64,000 nucleotides of DNA from an uncultured Bacteroides sp. (GCA_944322285.1 CALUOR010000010.1:1-64000); one strand, 5' to 3'; numbered from the stretch's first letter, positions 47,088 through 55,036 are shown. The notes: generated by a model not told the origin, from the sequence alone. Numbers and translations: made by a program.

Positions 47088-48593
47088 TCAAAATATATCA
47101 TCCACATCTTTCTTCGCTATATCCAAGAAATTCCGCCACCGGGCGTATGCGGCTTCATATACCTCCCGCCTGCTTGCATCCGGCTCCACTACCTCCAGCC
47201 ACTCCAGTGTCTCGAAGGCTTCGGCTGGTGTCCGGTAAATGCCCGCGCCGATGCCCGCGCCCTTGGCGGCACCTGCCGCGCCGTCGGTGTCATACAGTTC
47301 GATGGTTGCTCCGGTCACGCCCGCCAAAGTCTCGCGGAAGACAGGGCTGAGGAACATATTGGCGTGGCCTGCGTGAATGTTTGTCACCCGGATGCCCATC
47401 TGCTCCATCACGTCGATGCCGTACTTGAAGGCGAAGACGATGCCCTCCTGCGCGGCGCGGATGAGGTGACGACGGTCGTGCACGTTGAAGTTGACGCCGT
47501 GGACAGAGCAGCCTGTCTCGCGATTCTCCAGCATACGCTCCGCCCCGTTGCCGAAGGGTAGGATGCTGATGCCCCCGCTCCCGACGGGCACCTGCGCGGC
47601 CAGAACATTCATGGCCGCATAGGAGAGGCCATTGGGGACGATGTTGTGCTTTAACCACGAGTTGAGGATGCCCGTGCCGTTGATGCAGAGGAGCACGCCC
47701 AGTCGGGGTTGCTCTGCCGTGTGGTTGACGTGAGCAAAGGTGTTGACGCGGCTCAGGGGGTCGTAGTCGATGGTGCCGTTCACGCCGTACACCACCCCGC
47801 TCGTGCCTGCCGTGGAGGCTATCTCGCCGGGGTTGAAGACGTTGAGCGAAAGGGCGTTGTTGGGTTGGTCTCCCGCCCGATAGGTGACGGGCGTGCCGGG
47901 CTTCAGCCCCAACTCAGCGGCGGCCGCCTCACTCACCCTACCCTGCTCGCCAAAGGTGGGCACAATGTCGGGCAGCAACGAAGCATCGAAGCCAAAATAA
48001 TCCAGCAGGAACTGCGCCACCCGGTTCTCCCGGAAGTCCCAGCAGATGCCTTCGGAGAGGCCGGACACCGTGGTGCACACTTCGCCCGACAGGCGCATGG
48101 CGATGTAGTCACCGGGGAGCATCACCTTATATATAGTATGGTATAGCTCCGGCTCGTTCTCCTTCACCCATGCCAGCTTGGCGGCGGTGAAGTTTCCGGG
48201 CGAGTTCAGCAGGTGGGTGAGGCATTGCTCCCGACCCAACTTCTCGAACGCCCGTCCGCCATAGGGCACGGCCCGCGAGTCGCACCAGATGATGGCGGGG
48301 CGCAACACCTTCAGTTCCTTGTCCACACACACCAGCCCGTGCATCTGGTAGGAAATGCCGATGGCCTTGATGTCTTCCGCCTTGATGCGGCTCTCGGCCA
48401 GCACGGCCTGCGTGGCCAGCCGGAGGTTGTCCCACCACATCTGCGGGTCCTGCTCCGCCCATCCCTGCCGCAGGGCGATGATGGGTGCCTCTGTCTTGGG
48501 GAAGAAGGCCGATGATACACACTTGCCGTTCCCGGCGTCTACAAGGCTCGCTTTGACGGAGGAGCTTCCGATGTCGTAACCTAACAGATACAT
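47088..48593 (-). CDS. xylB: Xylulokinase
   Basis: This 501-residue FGGY-family kinase phosphorylates xylulose for the pentose phosphate pathway. The N-terminal ATP-binding phrase LLGYDIGSSSVKASLVD and the later ASTAGTSGVVYGV are typical. It starts 8 bp after the regulator stop and precedes xylA. Confidence 0.94.
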   Translation of the reverse strand: MYLLGYDIGSSSVKASLVDAGNGKCVSSAFFPKTEAPIIALRQGWAEQDPQMWWDNLRLATQAVLAESRIKAEDIKAIGISYQMHGLVCVDKELKVLRPAIIWCDSRAVPYGGRAFEKLGREQCLTHLLNSPGNFTAAKLAWVKENEPELYHTIYKVMLPGDYIAMRLSGEVCTTVSGLSEGICWDFRENRVAQFLLDYFGFDASLLPDIVPTFGEQGRVSEAAAAELGLKPGTPVTYRAGDQPNNALSLNVFNPGEIASTAGTSGVVYGVNGTIDYDPLSRVNTFAHVNHTAEQPRLGVLLCINGTGILNSWLKHNIVPNGLSYAAMNVLAAQVPVGSGGISILPFGNGAERMLENRETGCSVHGVNFNVHDRRHLIRAAQEGIVFAFKYGIDVMEQMGIRVTNIHAGHANMFLSPVFRETLAGVTGATIELYDTDGAAGAAKGAGIGAGIYRTPAEAFETLEWLEVVEPDASRREVYEAAYARWRNFLDIAKKDVDDIF

Positions 48594-48601
48594 AGTCTTT
48601 C

Positions 48602-49321
48602 TTATCGTCTCTTATTATAAATTTTCTTATCAAACCGGTAATAACGTGCCGCACGATGTGCCACTCCCTGCTGCTTCTCCTCCAACGGCACCACGTAATC
48701 CATCATCGCAATCTTCTTGTGGAAGTTTCGCACATCGATGGTCTTGTTGTATATCAACTCGTAAAGGCGGCGCAGTTGCAGGGCGGTAAACTTGCGGGGC
48801 AACAGATTGAACAGCAACGAAGGATTGAACTCAACATACTGACGGATGAAAGTCAGCGCCTCGCGGATAATCAGATTATGGTCGAAAGCCAGTTCACCTA
48901 CGGCGTCCAAAGATACCCAACAGGCCTGGTAGTCATCCAGGTTCTTGCAGAGAGTGCGATCTATCTTCACCAACGACAAATAGGCAATGGTTACGATGCG
49001 CTCCACCTTCGACTGTATGGCCCGCTCCAGCCAGTGCACGTCTTTTGGGTTTTTCGTGCGGTCTTTAGAGCCGAAAGCCTTGAACTGGGTCAGGTTCACC
49101 GACTTCAGTCCCGTCAGTTCGTTCAGCACACGCTTGGCAGCACCGTCCAGGTCCTCATCCTGGTAAATCAAGCTGCCGGGCAGTTTCATATCATGGAAGA
49201 CTTCGCCACTCTCCTCTCCCACCCGTTTCACGAGCAGCACCTTCAGATGTTCTCCATCGAATCCGAAGACCACGCAGTCCACCGAAATATGATTGTTAGC
49301 AAGGGGCATTGTACGTTCCAT
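48602..49321 (-). CDS. NUDIX-type transcriptional regulator of xylose genes (NrtR/AraR family)
   Basis: This 239-residue protein starts at ATG 49321; upstream Mets give an unlikely hydrophobic leader. A NUDIX domain (about 10-150) has a degenerate Nudix box (GSLIYQDEDLDGAAKRVLNE), so it probably binds a sugar ligand and does not hydrolyse it. A C-terminal winged helix follows (about 165-239). In Bacteroides, related proteins repress arabinose or xylose operons. It leads the operon regulator-xylB-xylA; no xylose transporter gene follows. Confidence 0.85.
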   Translation of the reverse strand: MERTMPLANNHISVDCVVFGFDGEHLKVLLVKRVGEESGEVFHDMKLPGSLIYQDEDLDGAAKRVLNELTGLKSVNLTQFKAFGSKDRTKNPKDVHWLERAIQSKVERIVTIAYLSLVKIDRTLCKNLDDYQACWVSLDAVGELAFDHNLIIREALTFIRQYVEFNPSLLFNLLPRKFTALQLRRLYELIYNKTIDVRNFHKKIAMMDYVVPLEEKQQGVAHRAARYYRFDKKIYNKRR

Positions 49322-49350
49322 AACGCTTATTTCTTTTTCATTAAACGGTG

Positions 49351-49380
49351 CAAAGATAGGCATGTTTATCAAAAGACAAA
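49351..49380 (-). promoter_or_regulatory. Promoter of the xylose operon
   Basis: On the minus strand TTTG (49380-49377), an 18-bp spacer and TATCTTTG (49358-49351) fit the consensus. The leader is about 25 bp. Confidence 0.6.
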
Positions 49381-49390
49381 ATATAAATAA

Positions 49391-49406
49391 TATGTTTTTA
49401 AACATA
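49391..49406. promoter_or_regulatory. TATGTTTTTAAACATA palindrome, candidate operator of the NUDIX regulator
   Basis: A perfect 7-bp dyad with a 2-bp centre lies 10 bp upstream of the -33 element of the xylose operon. This is a natural place for self-regulation, though the binding motif of this regulator is not known to me. Confidence 0.35.
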
Positions 49407-49677
49407 ATACAAACACTTATTTATCAAACAAATACATATCATACATTATACAATATACAAGACTTTCCATATCATACTAAATACAATATGTATGAATGGA
49501 GAAAAAGATAATCGCAGCATACAACATCCAAGACAAGGCACAACGTGTCCGTTATCAGGACTTTCGACCGGAAAAAAGAGATGTTCAAGGGAGGCATCTT
49601 ATTGTATTCCAAGAAAGAAAATATCTCCCGATTGCACAAAAAGACCGATTTTGTGTGGTTGTTCTAAGAAAAAGGCC

Positions 49678-49685
49678 TACCTTTG
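49678..49685 (+). promoter_or_regulatory. -7 element upstream of fabD
   Basis: TACCTTTG fits TAnnTTTG, 59 bp before the start codon. A short frame at 49496-49726 crosses it and is probably not a gene. Confidence 0.45.
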
Positions 49686-49744
49686 CGGCGTTTTTAAGGA
49701 AACAAGAGCTTAAGCATATACAATAACTTAATAATAAAGAAGAA

Positions 49745-50632
49745 ATGAAAGCATTTGTATTTCCGGGCCAAGGCGCCCAATTCGTAGGAATGGGCAAGGA
49801 CCTGTATGACAACTCGCCCCTGGCCAAAGAATTGTTTGAGAAAGCCAATGATATCTTGGGATATCGCATTACTGATATCATGTTCAACGGCACGGACGAA
49901 GACCTGCGCCAGACCAAGGTGACGCAACCCGCCGTCTTCCTCCACTCCGTCATCTCAGCCCTCTGCATGGGCGAGGACTTCAAGCCCGAAATGACCGCCG
50001 GTCACTCGCTGGGTGAGTTCTCCGCCCTGGTAGCCGCCGGTGCACTGACGTTCGAAGATGGATTGAAACTGGTATATGCCCGCGCCATGGCCATGCAAAA
50101 GGCTTGCGAGGCACATCCCTCCACGATGGCAGCCATCATCGCCCTGCCCGACGAGAAGGTAGAAGAAATCTGCAAGCAAGTAAGCGATGAAGGCGAGGTT
50201 TGCGTAGCCGCCAACTTCAACTGCCCGGGTCAGATTGTTATTTCCGGCTCCATCGAAGGCATCAACAAGGCTTGCGAGCTGATGAAAGCCGCCGGCGCCA
50301 AGCGTGCCCTGCCCTTGAAGGTGGGTGGCGCATTCCACTCTCCGCTGATGGAGCCTGCCCGTGCCGAACTGGCCGCCGCCATCGAAGCGACTGAAATCCA
50401 CACGCCGAAGTGTCCCGTTTATCAGAACGTGGACGCCCTGCCCCACACCGACCCGGCTGAAATCAAGAAGAACCTCGTGGCACAGCTCACGGCTTCCGTA
50501 CGCTGGACACAGACGGTGAAGAACATGATTGCCGATGGTGCTACGGACTTCACAGAGTGTGGACCGGGTGCCGTACTGCAAGGTCTCATCAAGAAGATTG
50601 ACACTACGGTTCCGGCTCACGGCATCGCATAA
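49745..50632 (+). CDS. fabD: Malonyl-CoA:ACP transacylase
   Basis: This 295-residue enzyme loads malonyl groups onto acyl carrier protein for fatty-acid synthesis. The nucleophile is Ser88 (AGHSLGEFSAL), the partner is His198 (GAFHSPLM), and FVFPGQGAQ is at the N-terminus. It has its own promoter and a terminator directly after it. Confidence 0.96.
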   Translation: MKAFVFPGQGAQFVGMGKDLYDNSPLAKELFEKANDILGYRITDIMFNGTDEDLRQTKVTQPAVFLHSVISALCMGEDFKPEMTAGHSLGEFSALVAAGALTFEDGLKLVYARAMAMQKACEAHPSTMAAIIALPDEKVEEICKQVSDEGEVCVAANFNCPGQIVISGSIEGINKACELMKAAGAKRALPLKVGGAFHSPLMEPARAELAAAIEATEIHTPKCPVYQNVDALPHTDPAEIKKNLVAQLTASVRWTQTVKNMIADGATDFTECGPGAVLQGLIKKIDTTVPAHGIA

Positions 50633-50656
50633 CGGTGATTCTTACTCAGAAATACG

Positions 50657-50699
50657 TAAAAAGCCAACTGCCTCATATAGGGGGTCAGTTGGTTTTTTT
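50657..50699 (+). terminator. Terminator of fabD
   Basis: Arms CCAACTG and CAGTTGG (50664-50670, 50686-50692), extended by CCT/AGG, are followed by TTTTTTT. Confidence 0.75.
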
Positions 50700-50852
50700 C
50701 TCATCTACCTGCATGTTCATTACGTTGAAATGGTACATAAGTGATAAAAAGAATTCTGTACACAACTAAGATTCAAGTGCCTACCTCTAAAAATGAAGAA
50801 TCCCCACCGAAAAATCAAATGAAGCCAAATAAAAAGTAATGTTCAAACTTAC

Positions 50853-50921
50853 GGTTGTATAACCGAAGCTTTAAGTTGTACAACCGAAGCTTTCGGTTTT
50901 ACAACCGAAGACTTCGGTTAT
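50853..50921. repeat. 21-bp-period array downstream of fabD
   Basis: The word AACCGAAG recurs at 50861, 50882 and 50903. The units also hold TTGTACAAC-like and AACCGAAGCTTTCGGTT palindromes. No gene lies in 50700-51060. Confidence 0.75.
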
Positions 50922-51062
50922 AAAATATAGTTAGGAAAAAACTGGTTTGCAGACTGATAAAATGCTCATTATTGGCAAGTGCCACATATTAGTATCACAT
51001 TAATCAGTAAAACCGTCACAATCCTCCGTGGAATTGTTACGTCCTTTTGCAGCATATACCGC

Positions 51063-51070
51063 TACTTTTG
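51063..51070 (+). promoter_or_regulatory. -7 element of the interrupted host gene
   Basis: TACTTTTG fits TAnnTTTG and lies 20 bp before the start codon of the truncated gene. An A-rich, ribosome-binding-like AGAAGAAG lies between them. Confidence 0.45.
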
Positions 51071-51089
51071 CACTAAAAGAAGAAGCGTT

Positions 51090-51131
51090 ATGAATACGGA
51101 TAATAAAATAAGCAGAAGGGACTTTATATAA
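51090..51131 (+). pseudogene. 5' end of a Tat-signal host gene cut by the prophage
   Basis: The frame reads MNTDNKISRRDFI and then stops. SRRDF is the twin-arginine motif that opens exported oxidoreductases and related proteins in Bacteroidetes. A promoter and leader stand properly upstream, and the sequence changes to phage DNA after codon 12-13. The rest of the gene should lie beyond the other end of the prophage, outside this window. Which product it encoded cannot be told. Confidence 0.6.
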
Positions 51132-51154
51132 TCCGCAAAACCACCGGTTCGGCT

Positions 51155-51223
51155 TTTCAAAACGAAGCGTTCATTTTCCCAAGTGGAATTTCAAAACGAA
51201 ACGTCCTAATTTCAAGAAAACGC
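51155..51223. repeat. Repeated TTTCAAAACGAAnCGT motifs at the phage end
   Basis: Copies at 51155-51170 and 51189-51204 differ at one base, and a weaker copy lies at 51210-51223. They stand 28 to 97 bp inside the inferred end. Mu has three transposase-binding sites in a similar place, with a TTTCA...CGAAA pattern, so these may bind the phage transposase. Confidence 0.45.
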
Positions 51224-51224
51224 A

Positions 51225-51266
51225 AATGCCATTCAAATGCTTTCTGAGCAGCGTTTGAATGGCATT
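51225..51266 (-). terminator. Hairpin after the last phage gene
   Basis: A perfect 13-bp inverted repeat (AATGCCATTCAAA, 51225-51237, with 51254-51266) lies 18 bp beyond the stop of the thymidylate-synthase-like gene. There is no T-run, so termination is likely but not certain. Confidence 0.5.
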
Positions 51267-51284
51267 CCGTTTCAAATAATAGTC

Positions 51285-51932
51285 TTATACGTTCAGGTCA
51301 AACCTCACTCCTTCTTCCCCATCCAGCAGCCTGCGCGTCCTCTCGATGTTGTTCTCGTAAATATGCACATTGCCCAGGTTGAGCGTGATGGATTTCAGCG
51401 GCAAATCTATCTGCCGGGCCATTAGGTAGAGGTGATATAGGTCGGCAGGCAATCCCAGGTTGGCATCGGAACTGCGCTGGTAGGCTGACAGCACCAGTTC
51501 ACCGGCATCTATTTGGAATTGCACCAGGCTAAGGCATGGGGCTTGGTTGCTTTCCGCGTCCGTCGCGCCAAGGAATAGGATGTAATTCTTGCTGCTGCGC
51601 TTTTCCGCATTGATTTTGGTTATCAGCGGTGGCAGCTTCTCGAAATAGGTCGGATAACTGTTGACCAGTGTCGTCCCGCAGTAATCCCACCAGGTTATTC
51701 CGGCTTCCCGGTATCTCTCCACGCTGCGCTCGCCCTGCATGAACAGGCTGAGTTCCGCCCGCAGCTTCTTGCGGGCTATCCCGTGGGTCTCGAAGATGTC
51801 GAGCAAGTCGGAAGGCGTAAGGCACAGGCGTTCATCCAGCAGGTAGCGGATACAGCCTTTCTTGTTCTGCTGTACTTTCCCCGTGTCGAGGATTTTGTTC
51901 AAAATCTGATGGTATTTGTTCGTTCTTCCCAT
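51285..51932 (-). CDS. Thymidylate-synthase-fold protein with Asp at the base-specificity site (dCMP-type)
   Basis: This 215-residue protein aligns along most of thymidylate synthase. Cys133 (APCLSLVQF) matches the E. coli nucleophile Cys146, Arg153 and Asp156 (YQRSSD) match Arg166 and Asp169, and His190/Tyr192 (HIYENN) match His207/Tyr209. The Asn that selects dUMP (E. coli Asn177) is Asp164 (LGLPADL). In T4 dCMP hydroxymethylase the same position is Asp. The phosphate-binding N-terminal arginine loop is short. I infer a pyrimidine-modifying enzyme, perhaps acting on dCMP, for phage DNA modification. It is the last gene of the phage. Confidence 0.7.
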   Translation of the reverse strand: MGRTNKYHQILNKILDTGKVQQNKKGCIRYLLDERLCLTPSDLLDIFETHGIARKKLRAELSLFMQGERSVERYREAGITWWDYCGTTLVNSYPTYFEKLPPLITKINAEKRSSKNYILFLGATDAESNQAPCLSLVQFQIDAGELVLSAYQRSSDANLGLPADLYHLYLMARQIDLPLKSITLNLGNVHIYENNIERTRRLLDGEEGVRFDLNV

Positions 51933-52025
51933 GGCTAAAAATGATGTTAAAACAGTGTTTGAACGTTGATAAAATACTGCGCAAACGCTTGTTATTCAAA
52001 TAAAAATGCGTATATTTGTAGAGCG

Positions 52026-52880
52026 TTAAGCAGCCTTTTTCGGTTGCCCTCCCGTTGTTGTCTTATACAGCATGATGTCCGTGTAAGACGATGAATAATT
52101 GACGTGCGCATTAAACTCCACTCTCCGAGTATCTTTGAAGGGGTTTCCTATGTCCGGGTGTTTGCCCATCCAGTCGCATAACTCGATGATGGATGATTTG
52201 TTGGACGTGAAATAAATGAAGGTGGTGCCGGCAAGGACGGTCAGCACGTCCAAGTAATCCGACAATCCCCATCGCATTTGATAAGTTCCTACCTCAGTAG
52301 ACAGGTAAGGCGGATCGACGAGGAACACGACACCGGGCACGTTTCTGTACCGTTCAAACAATTCTTTATAATCACAGGAGGTGATTTCAAGCCCTTGCAA
52401 GTAATCGTCACAGGGAGGGTAATCCGTGGTTCGGATATTGTTATAGAAACTCTCCTTTCGCAGTTTATCCAAGCTGGTGCAATACTTCATGGAGAACAGC
52501 AAGGAAGCCGAGAGGGTGATATAATCCACGAAGCCCGTTGTTTCTTCATTCTCCAAACGCGCCAGTATGGCTTCACGGACATCTTTCGGGATAAGTTTGT
52601 GACGGGCGCATCCTTCGGTCAACTTGCGCAGGTCGGCCAGCAGTGCATTGGTGCGGGACACGTTGGCCAGCCTCCGGCGGTAATTGTCGAAGTCATTATA
52701 CACCACCGTCGCATTCGGCTTCTCATGCTTGACGATGTGGGACAGCAGCCCGGAACCGCCGAACAGGTCCACATACACCGCATCGTCCGGGTATTGCTTC
52801 AGTATCTTCTTGAACTCGCTTGCAAACATTCTTTTTTGGCCCTGGAATGGCAAAGGGGCAGACAGGTATTCTTTCCGCAT
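52026..52880 (-). CDS. D12-class adenine-N6 DNA methyltransferase (Dam-like)
   Basis: This 284-residue enzyme has the AdoMet-binding motif DLFGGSGLLS (38-47) and the catalytic DPPY (189-192), with the N-terminal PFQGQKRM expected of D12 enzymes. It should methylate adenine in a short site, often GATC for this group, but the target cannot be read here. No restriction enzyme is nearby, so it probably protects or regulates phage DNA. It stands next to the thymidylate-synthase-like gene. Confidence 0.88.
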   Translation of the reverse strand: MRKEYLSAPLPFQGQKRMFASEFKKILKQYPDDAVYVDLFGGSGLLSHIVKHEKPNATVVYNDFDNYRRRLANVSRTNALLADLRKLTEGCARHKLIPKDVREAILARLENEETTGFVDYITLSASLLFSMKYCTSLDKLRKESFYNNIRTTDYPPCDDYLQGLEITSCDYKELFERYRNVPGVVFLVDPPYLSTEVGTYQMRWGLSDYLDVLTVLAGTTFIYFTSNKSSIIELCDWMGKHPDIGNPFKDTRRVEFNAHVNYSSSYTDIMLYKTTTGGQPKKAA

Positions 52881-52934
52881 AGTGATATATGATTTTGCTG
52901 CAAAATTCCATATATCGCGGGAAAGACAAGCATT

Positions 52935-53177
52935 TCAACCCCGGTTTACACTGCACGTTTCTTGCAGTAGCCGGATCACGTCGTATACCTTGCGTTCGCA
53001 GATACCATACTTCTCGGCCAGCACGGCCACGGCATAGGTGGTCTTGCAGCCCTCAGCCATCATTTTCGTGTAGTCACGAAAAAGGTCCACATATCGGTAA
53101 TCCTTGGTTTTGATACCCGCATCCGATAAGTAGCGCAGCGAATCTTTGTTTAAAGAAAGTAGCTCGTATATTGTCAT
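52935..53177 (-). CDS. Small helix-turn-helix phage protein
   Basis: This 80-residue protein starts at ATG 53177; an in-frame TTG lies nine bases upstream. The C-terminal half (AVAVLAEKYGICERKVYDVI, about 48-67) looks like a helix-turn-helix of the Mor/C type of phage activators. It may control late or modification genes. The nested inverted repeat at 53207-53325 lies just upstream. Confidence 0.5.
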   Translation of the reverse strand: MTIYELLSLNKDSLRYLSDAGIKTKDYRYVDLFRDYTKMMAEGCKTTYAVAVLAEKYGICERKVYDVIRLLQETCSVNRG

Positions 53178-53206
53178 AGTTTCCAAAATTAAAGTACCTT
53201 TGCAGT

Positions 53207-53325
53207 GCCAATCTTATATACATCGCCAATGTGCGGAGCCGCATAATTAAAAAGCGCAACAACGCGACAAGGGCATTCGGCCCTCGGTCGTGCGTTGTTG
53301 CGCTATTATTGTATATAAGATTGGC
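53207..53325. repeat. Nested inverted repeats between the reverse transcriptase and the helix-turn-helix gene
   Basis: Outer perfect 16-bp arms GCCAATCTTATATACA (53207-53222) and complement (53310-53325) enclose inner perfect 12-bp arms GCGCAACAACGC (53254-53265) and complement (53292-53303). The inner stem continues imperfectly (GGGC/GCCC). The structure could be a cruciform, a strong RNA hairpin, or an invertible segment. Confidence 0.75.
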
Positions 53326-53397
53326 GTCTCTATACTTTAATATGGCCGGGGGCCTTTTTATACTCCTTCCCCCGAAAGGATTTCACACTATCCTCTT

Positions 53398-54684
53398 TTA
53401 CGAGAATACATACTTCGTCTTGTTCCCTCCGAACATTTCACGTTTGATGACCGTCTCGAAGGGCAGCTCATTCATCGCCTTAATCTGGTCGAGAATATTC
53501 TTCATTTCCTCGGACGCGGTGATAAACTTGCCTTTTTGTCCGTCCAGTTCGTATTGGACCACGTAGCGGCCATCGCCCTGTTTGGTCTTGATGTCCGTCT
53601 CGAAGTCGATAATCGTTACCTTGCAGTTCTGCAAGTTGCCCAAAGGTGTGAGGTTGCCCTCAAACCGCTTCTTCCCGTCAGCGGGCTTGTACGTGACGCC
53701 TAAATCTTTGAAACTTTTCATATCGGTTAGTTTATAAAATAAATGTCTGCCGTTGCAATGCTTCACCCATCCCCAGAAAGAGGCCAGCACTACGTACCGC
53801 CGCTTCCGGCTCTTGACCTTGTGCAGCCGCCGGGCCACGCGCTTCTTGATATGCTTACGCACCAGCACATAGTCGTGCCGGATGACGTAGCCCAGGAAGT
53901 CGATGCCGCGGGCTTCCACGGGGAAAATCTGCCAGTTCTGCTTGATGGTCAGGTGCAGTCGTCCTTCCACCAGTGTGCGTAACTTGTCGAATGTTTCATG
54001 CAGAAACTCCTTGTCAGGACCGAGGATAACGATGTCGTCGCAATAACGGAAATAATACTTCACTCCCAGTTCGCACTTCATATAATGATCCAGCAGACAG
54101 AGGTAGAAGTTGCCCAACAACTGGCTGGAGTGGTAACCGATGGCCAGTCCAGGACCATAACTACGGATAATGCGCACCAGGGTCTGCATCATCGTCTCGT
54201 CCTTGATTTTGCGGCGGAGGCGTCCGATCAGCACGTCCTGGTCGATGGAGTGATAGAATTTCTTGATGTCGAGTTTTAGGCAATAGCGGGTATTCTGACG
54301 GTCTTTTAACGCCATTCGGATACGGTTCAAACCGTCGTGGATGCCCCGGTTGGGCAGGCTGGCATACGTGTCGCGTATCAGCATGCCGCCCAAAACTTTC
54401 CCCAAGACAGACATTATTGCGTGCAGGGCGATACGGTCCTTAAACGGCAGGGACTGGATTTCACGAACCTTGCCGTTTTCCACGACCTCGAACTCGCGGA
54501 AACCCGACGGGGCATACCGGCCGGAGCGTATTTCTTCGGCCAAATCCGCCAGTATCGCGTCCCGGTTCTTCTTGAACAGGCGAACGGTGCGGGTGCGCTT
54601 CTTACCCCGCATGACCATCCGGAAAGCCTCCTGCAGGTTGCTTTCGTCCACCACTTGTTCTATCAGATAGCCGTATCGCTTCAT
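53398..54684 (-). CDS. Diversity-generating retroelement reverse transcriptase
   Basis: I start this at ATG 54684 (428 residues); the longer frame enters the template RNA region. Fingers and palm show LDIKKFYHSID (138-148), IGYHSSQLLGNFYL (182-195), which is the DGR-type motif 4, and the catalytic YCDD (214-217). Residues about 323-428 are an extra beta-rich domain that core DGR enzymes lack. It copies the template RNA with errors at adenines. It lies 170 bp downstream of the template repeat, and no Avd accessory gene is visible. Confidence 0.9.
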   Translation of the reverse strand: MKRYGYLIEQVVDESNLQEAFRMVMRGKKRTRTVRLFKKNRDAILADLAEEIRSGRYAPSGFREFEVVENGKVREIQSLPFKDRIALHAIMSVLGKVLGGMLIRDTYASLPNRGIHDGLNRIRMALKDRQNTRYCLKLDIKKFYHSIDQDVLIGRLRRKIKDETMMQTLVRIIRSYGPGLAIGYHSSQLLGNFYLCLLDHYMKCELGVKYYFRYCDDIVILGPDKEFLHETFDKLRTLVEGRLHLTIKQNWQIFPVEARGIDFLGYVIRHDYVLVRKHIKKRVARRLHKVKSRKRRYVVLASFWGWVKHCNGRHLFYKLTDMKSFKDLGVTYKPADGKKRFEGNLTPLGNLQNCKVTIIDFETDIKTKQGDGRYVVQYELDGQKGKFITASEEMKNILDQIKAMNELPFETVIKREMFGGNKTKYVFS

Positions 54685-54854
54685 CTTTATAATCGCTTTC
54701 AGAAGTCTATATGCTTCGAGTTCCGGAGAACCTACCACATAACACAACCCAAATCTGTCTTTTGCCAAGGGGCAAGGCTCATCTTCCTGCGGTTTGGCAT
54801 GGGGACACGTCCCCGCCAAGAGCCACATAAATATCTATTCTTCCTTCTGAATAT

Positions 54855-54964
54855 GAGACGCGAACCGTAGTTCGAATTCGTGTTCGACGCATCGTTATTC
54901 GCATTCGCATACGCCACGCCGCCATTCGTATTCGAGTCGTTATAGGAGCGCGCCAAAACAAGGG
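54855..54964 (-). ncRNA. Template repeat of the diversity-generating retroelement
   Basis: These 110 bp match 55206-55315 except at 11 positions. On the coding strand every difference is an A in this copy (5 A to T, 3 A to G, 3 A to C) out of 25 adenines; none of the other 85 bases differs. The template would read Asn at most variable codons (AAC/AAT). It is transcribed leftward toward the reverse transcriptase. The RNA probably extends to about 54690. Confidence 0.93.
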
Positions 54965-55036
54965 CCGGGAAGATTCCGCCTGTATCCTGACATAGGTCAA
55001 TTCTTACATTTTATATTCGTTTAGTTACACAGCCTG

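Noticed and set aside
49496-49726. 76-codon frame between the xylose regulator and fabD
   Set aside because: It overlaps the probable fabD promoter (TACCTTTG at 49678) and has no recognisable product. A real small gene cannot be fully excluded.
52011-52018. TATATTTG as a plus-strand promoter
   Set aside because: It points into the methyltransferase gene on the opposite strand and no plus-strand gene follows. It may be a chance match.
53184-53191. TAATTTTG as promoter of the helix-turn-helix gene
   Set aside because: It lies only 7-14 bp before the ATG, which would give a transcript with almost no leader; no well-spaced TTTG was confirmed.
54732-54956. Short frame that translates the template repeat
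   Set aside because: It reads like the fibre end only because the template is a copy of the variable repeat; there is no start signal, and the template is expected to act as RNA.
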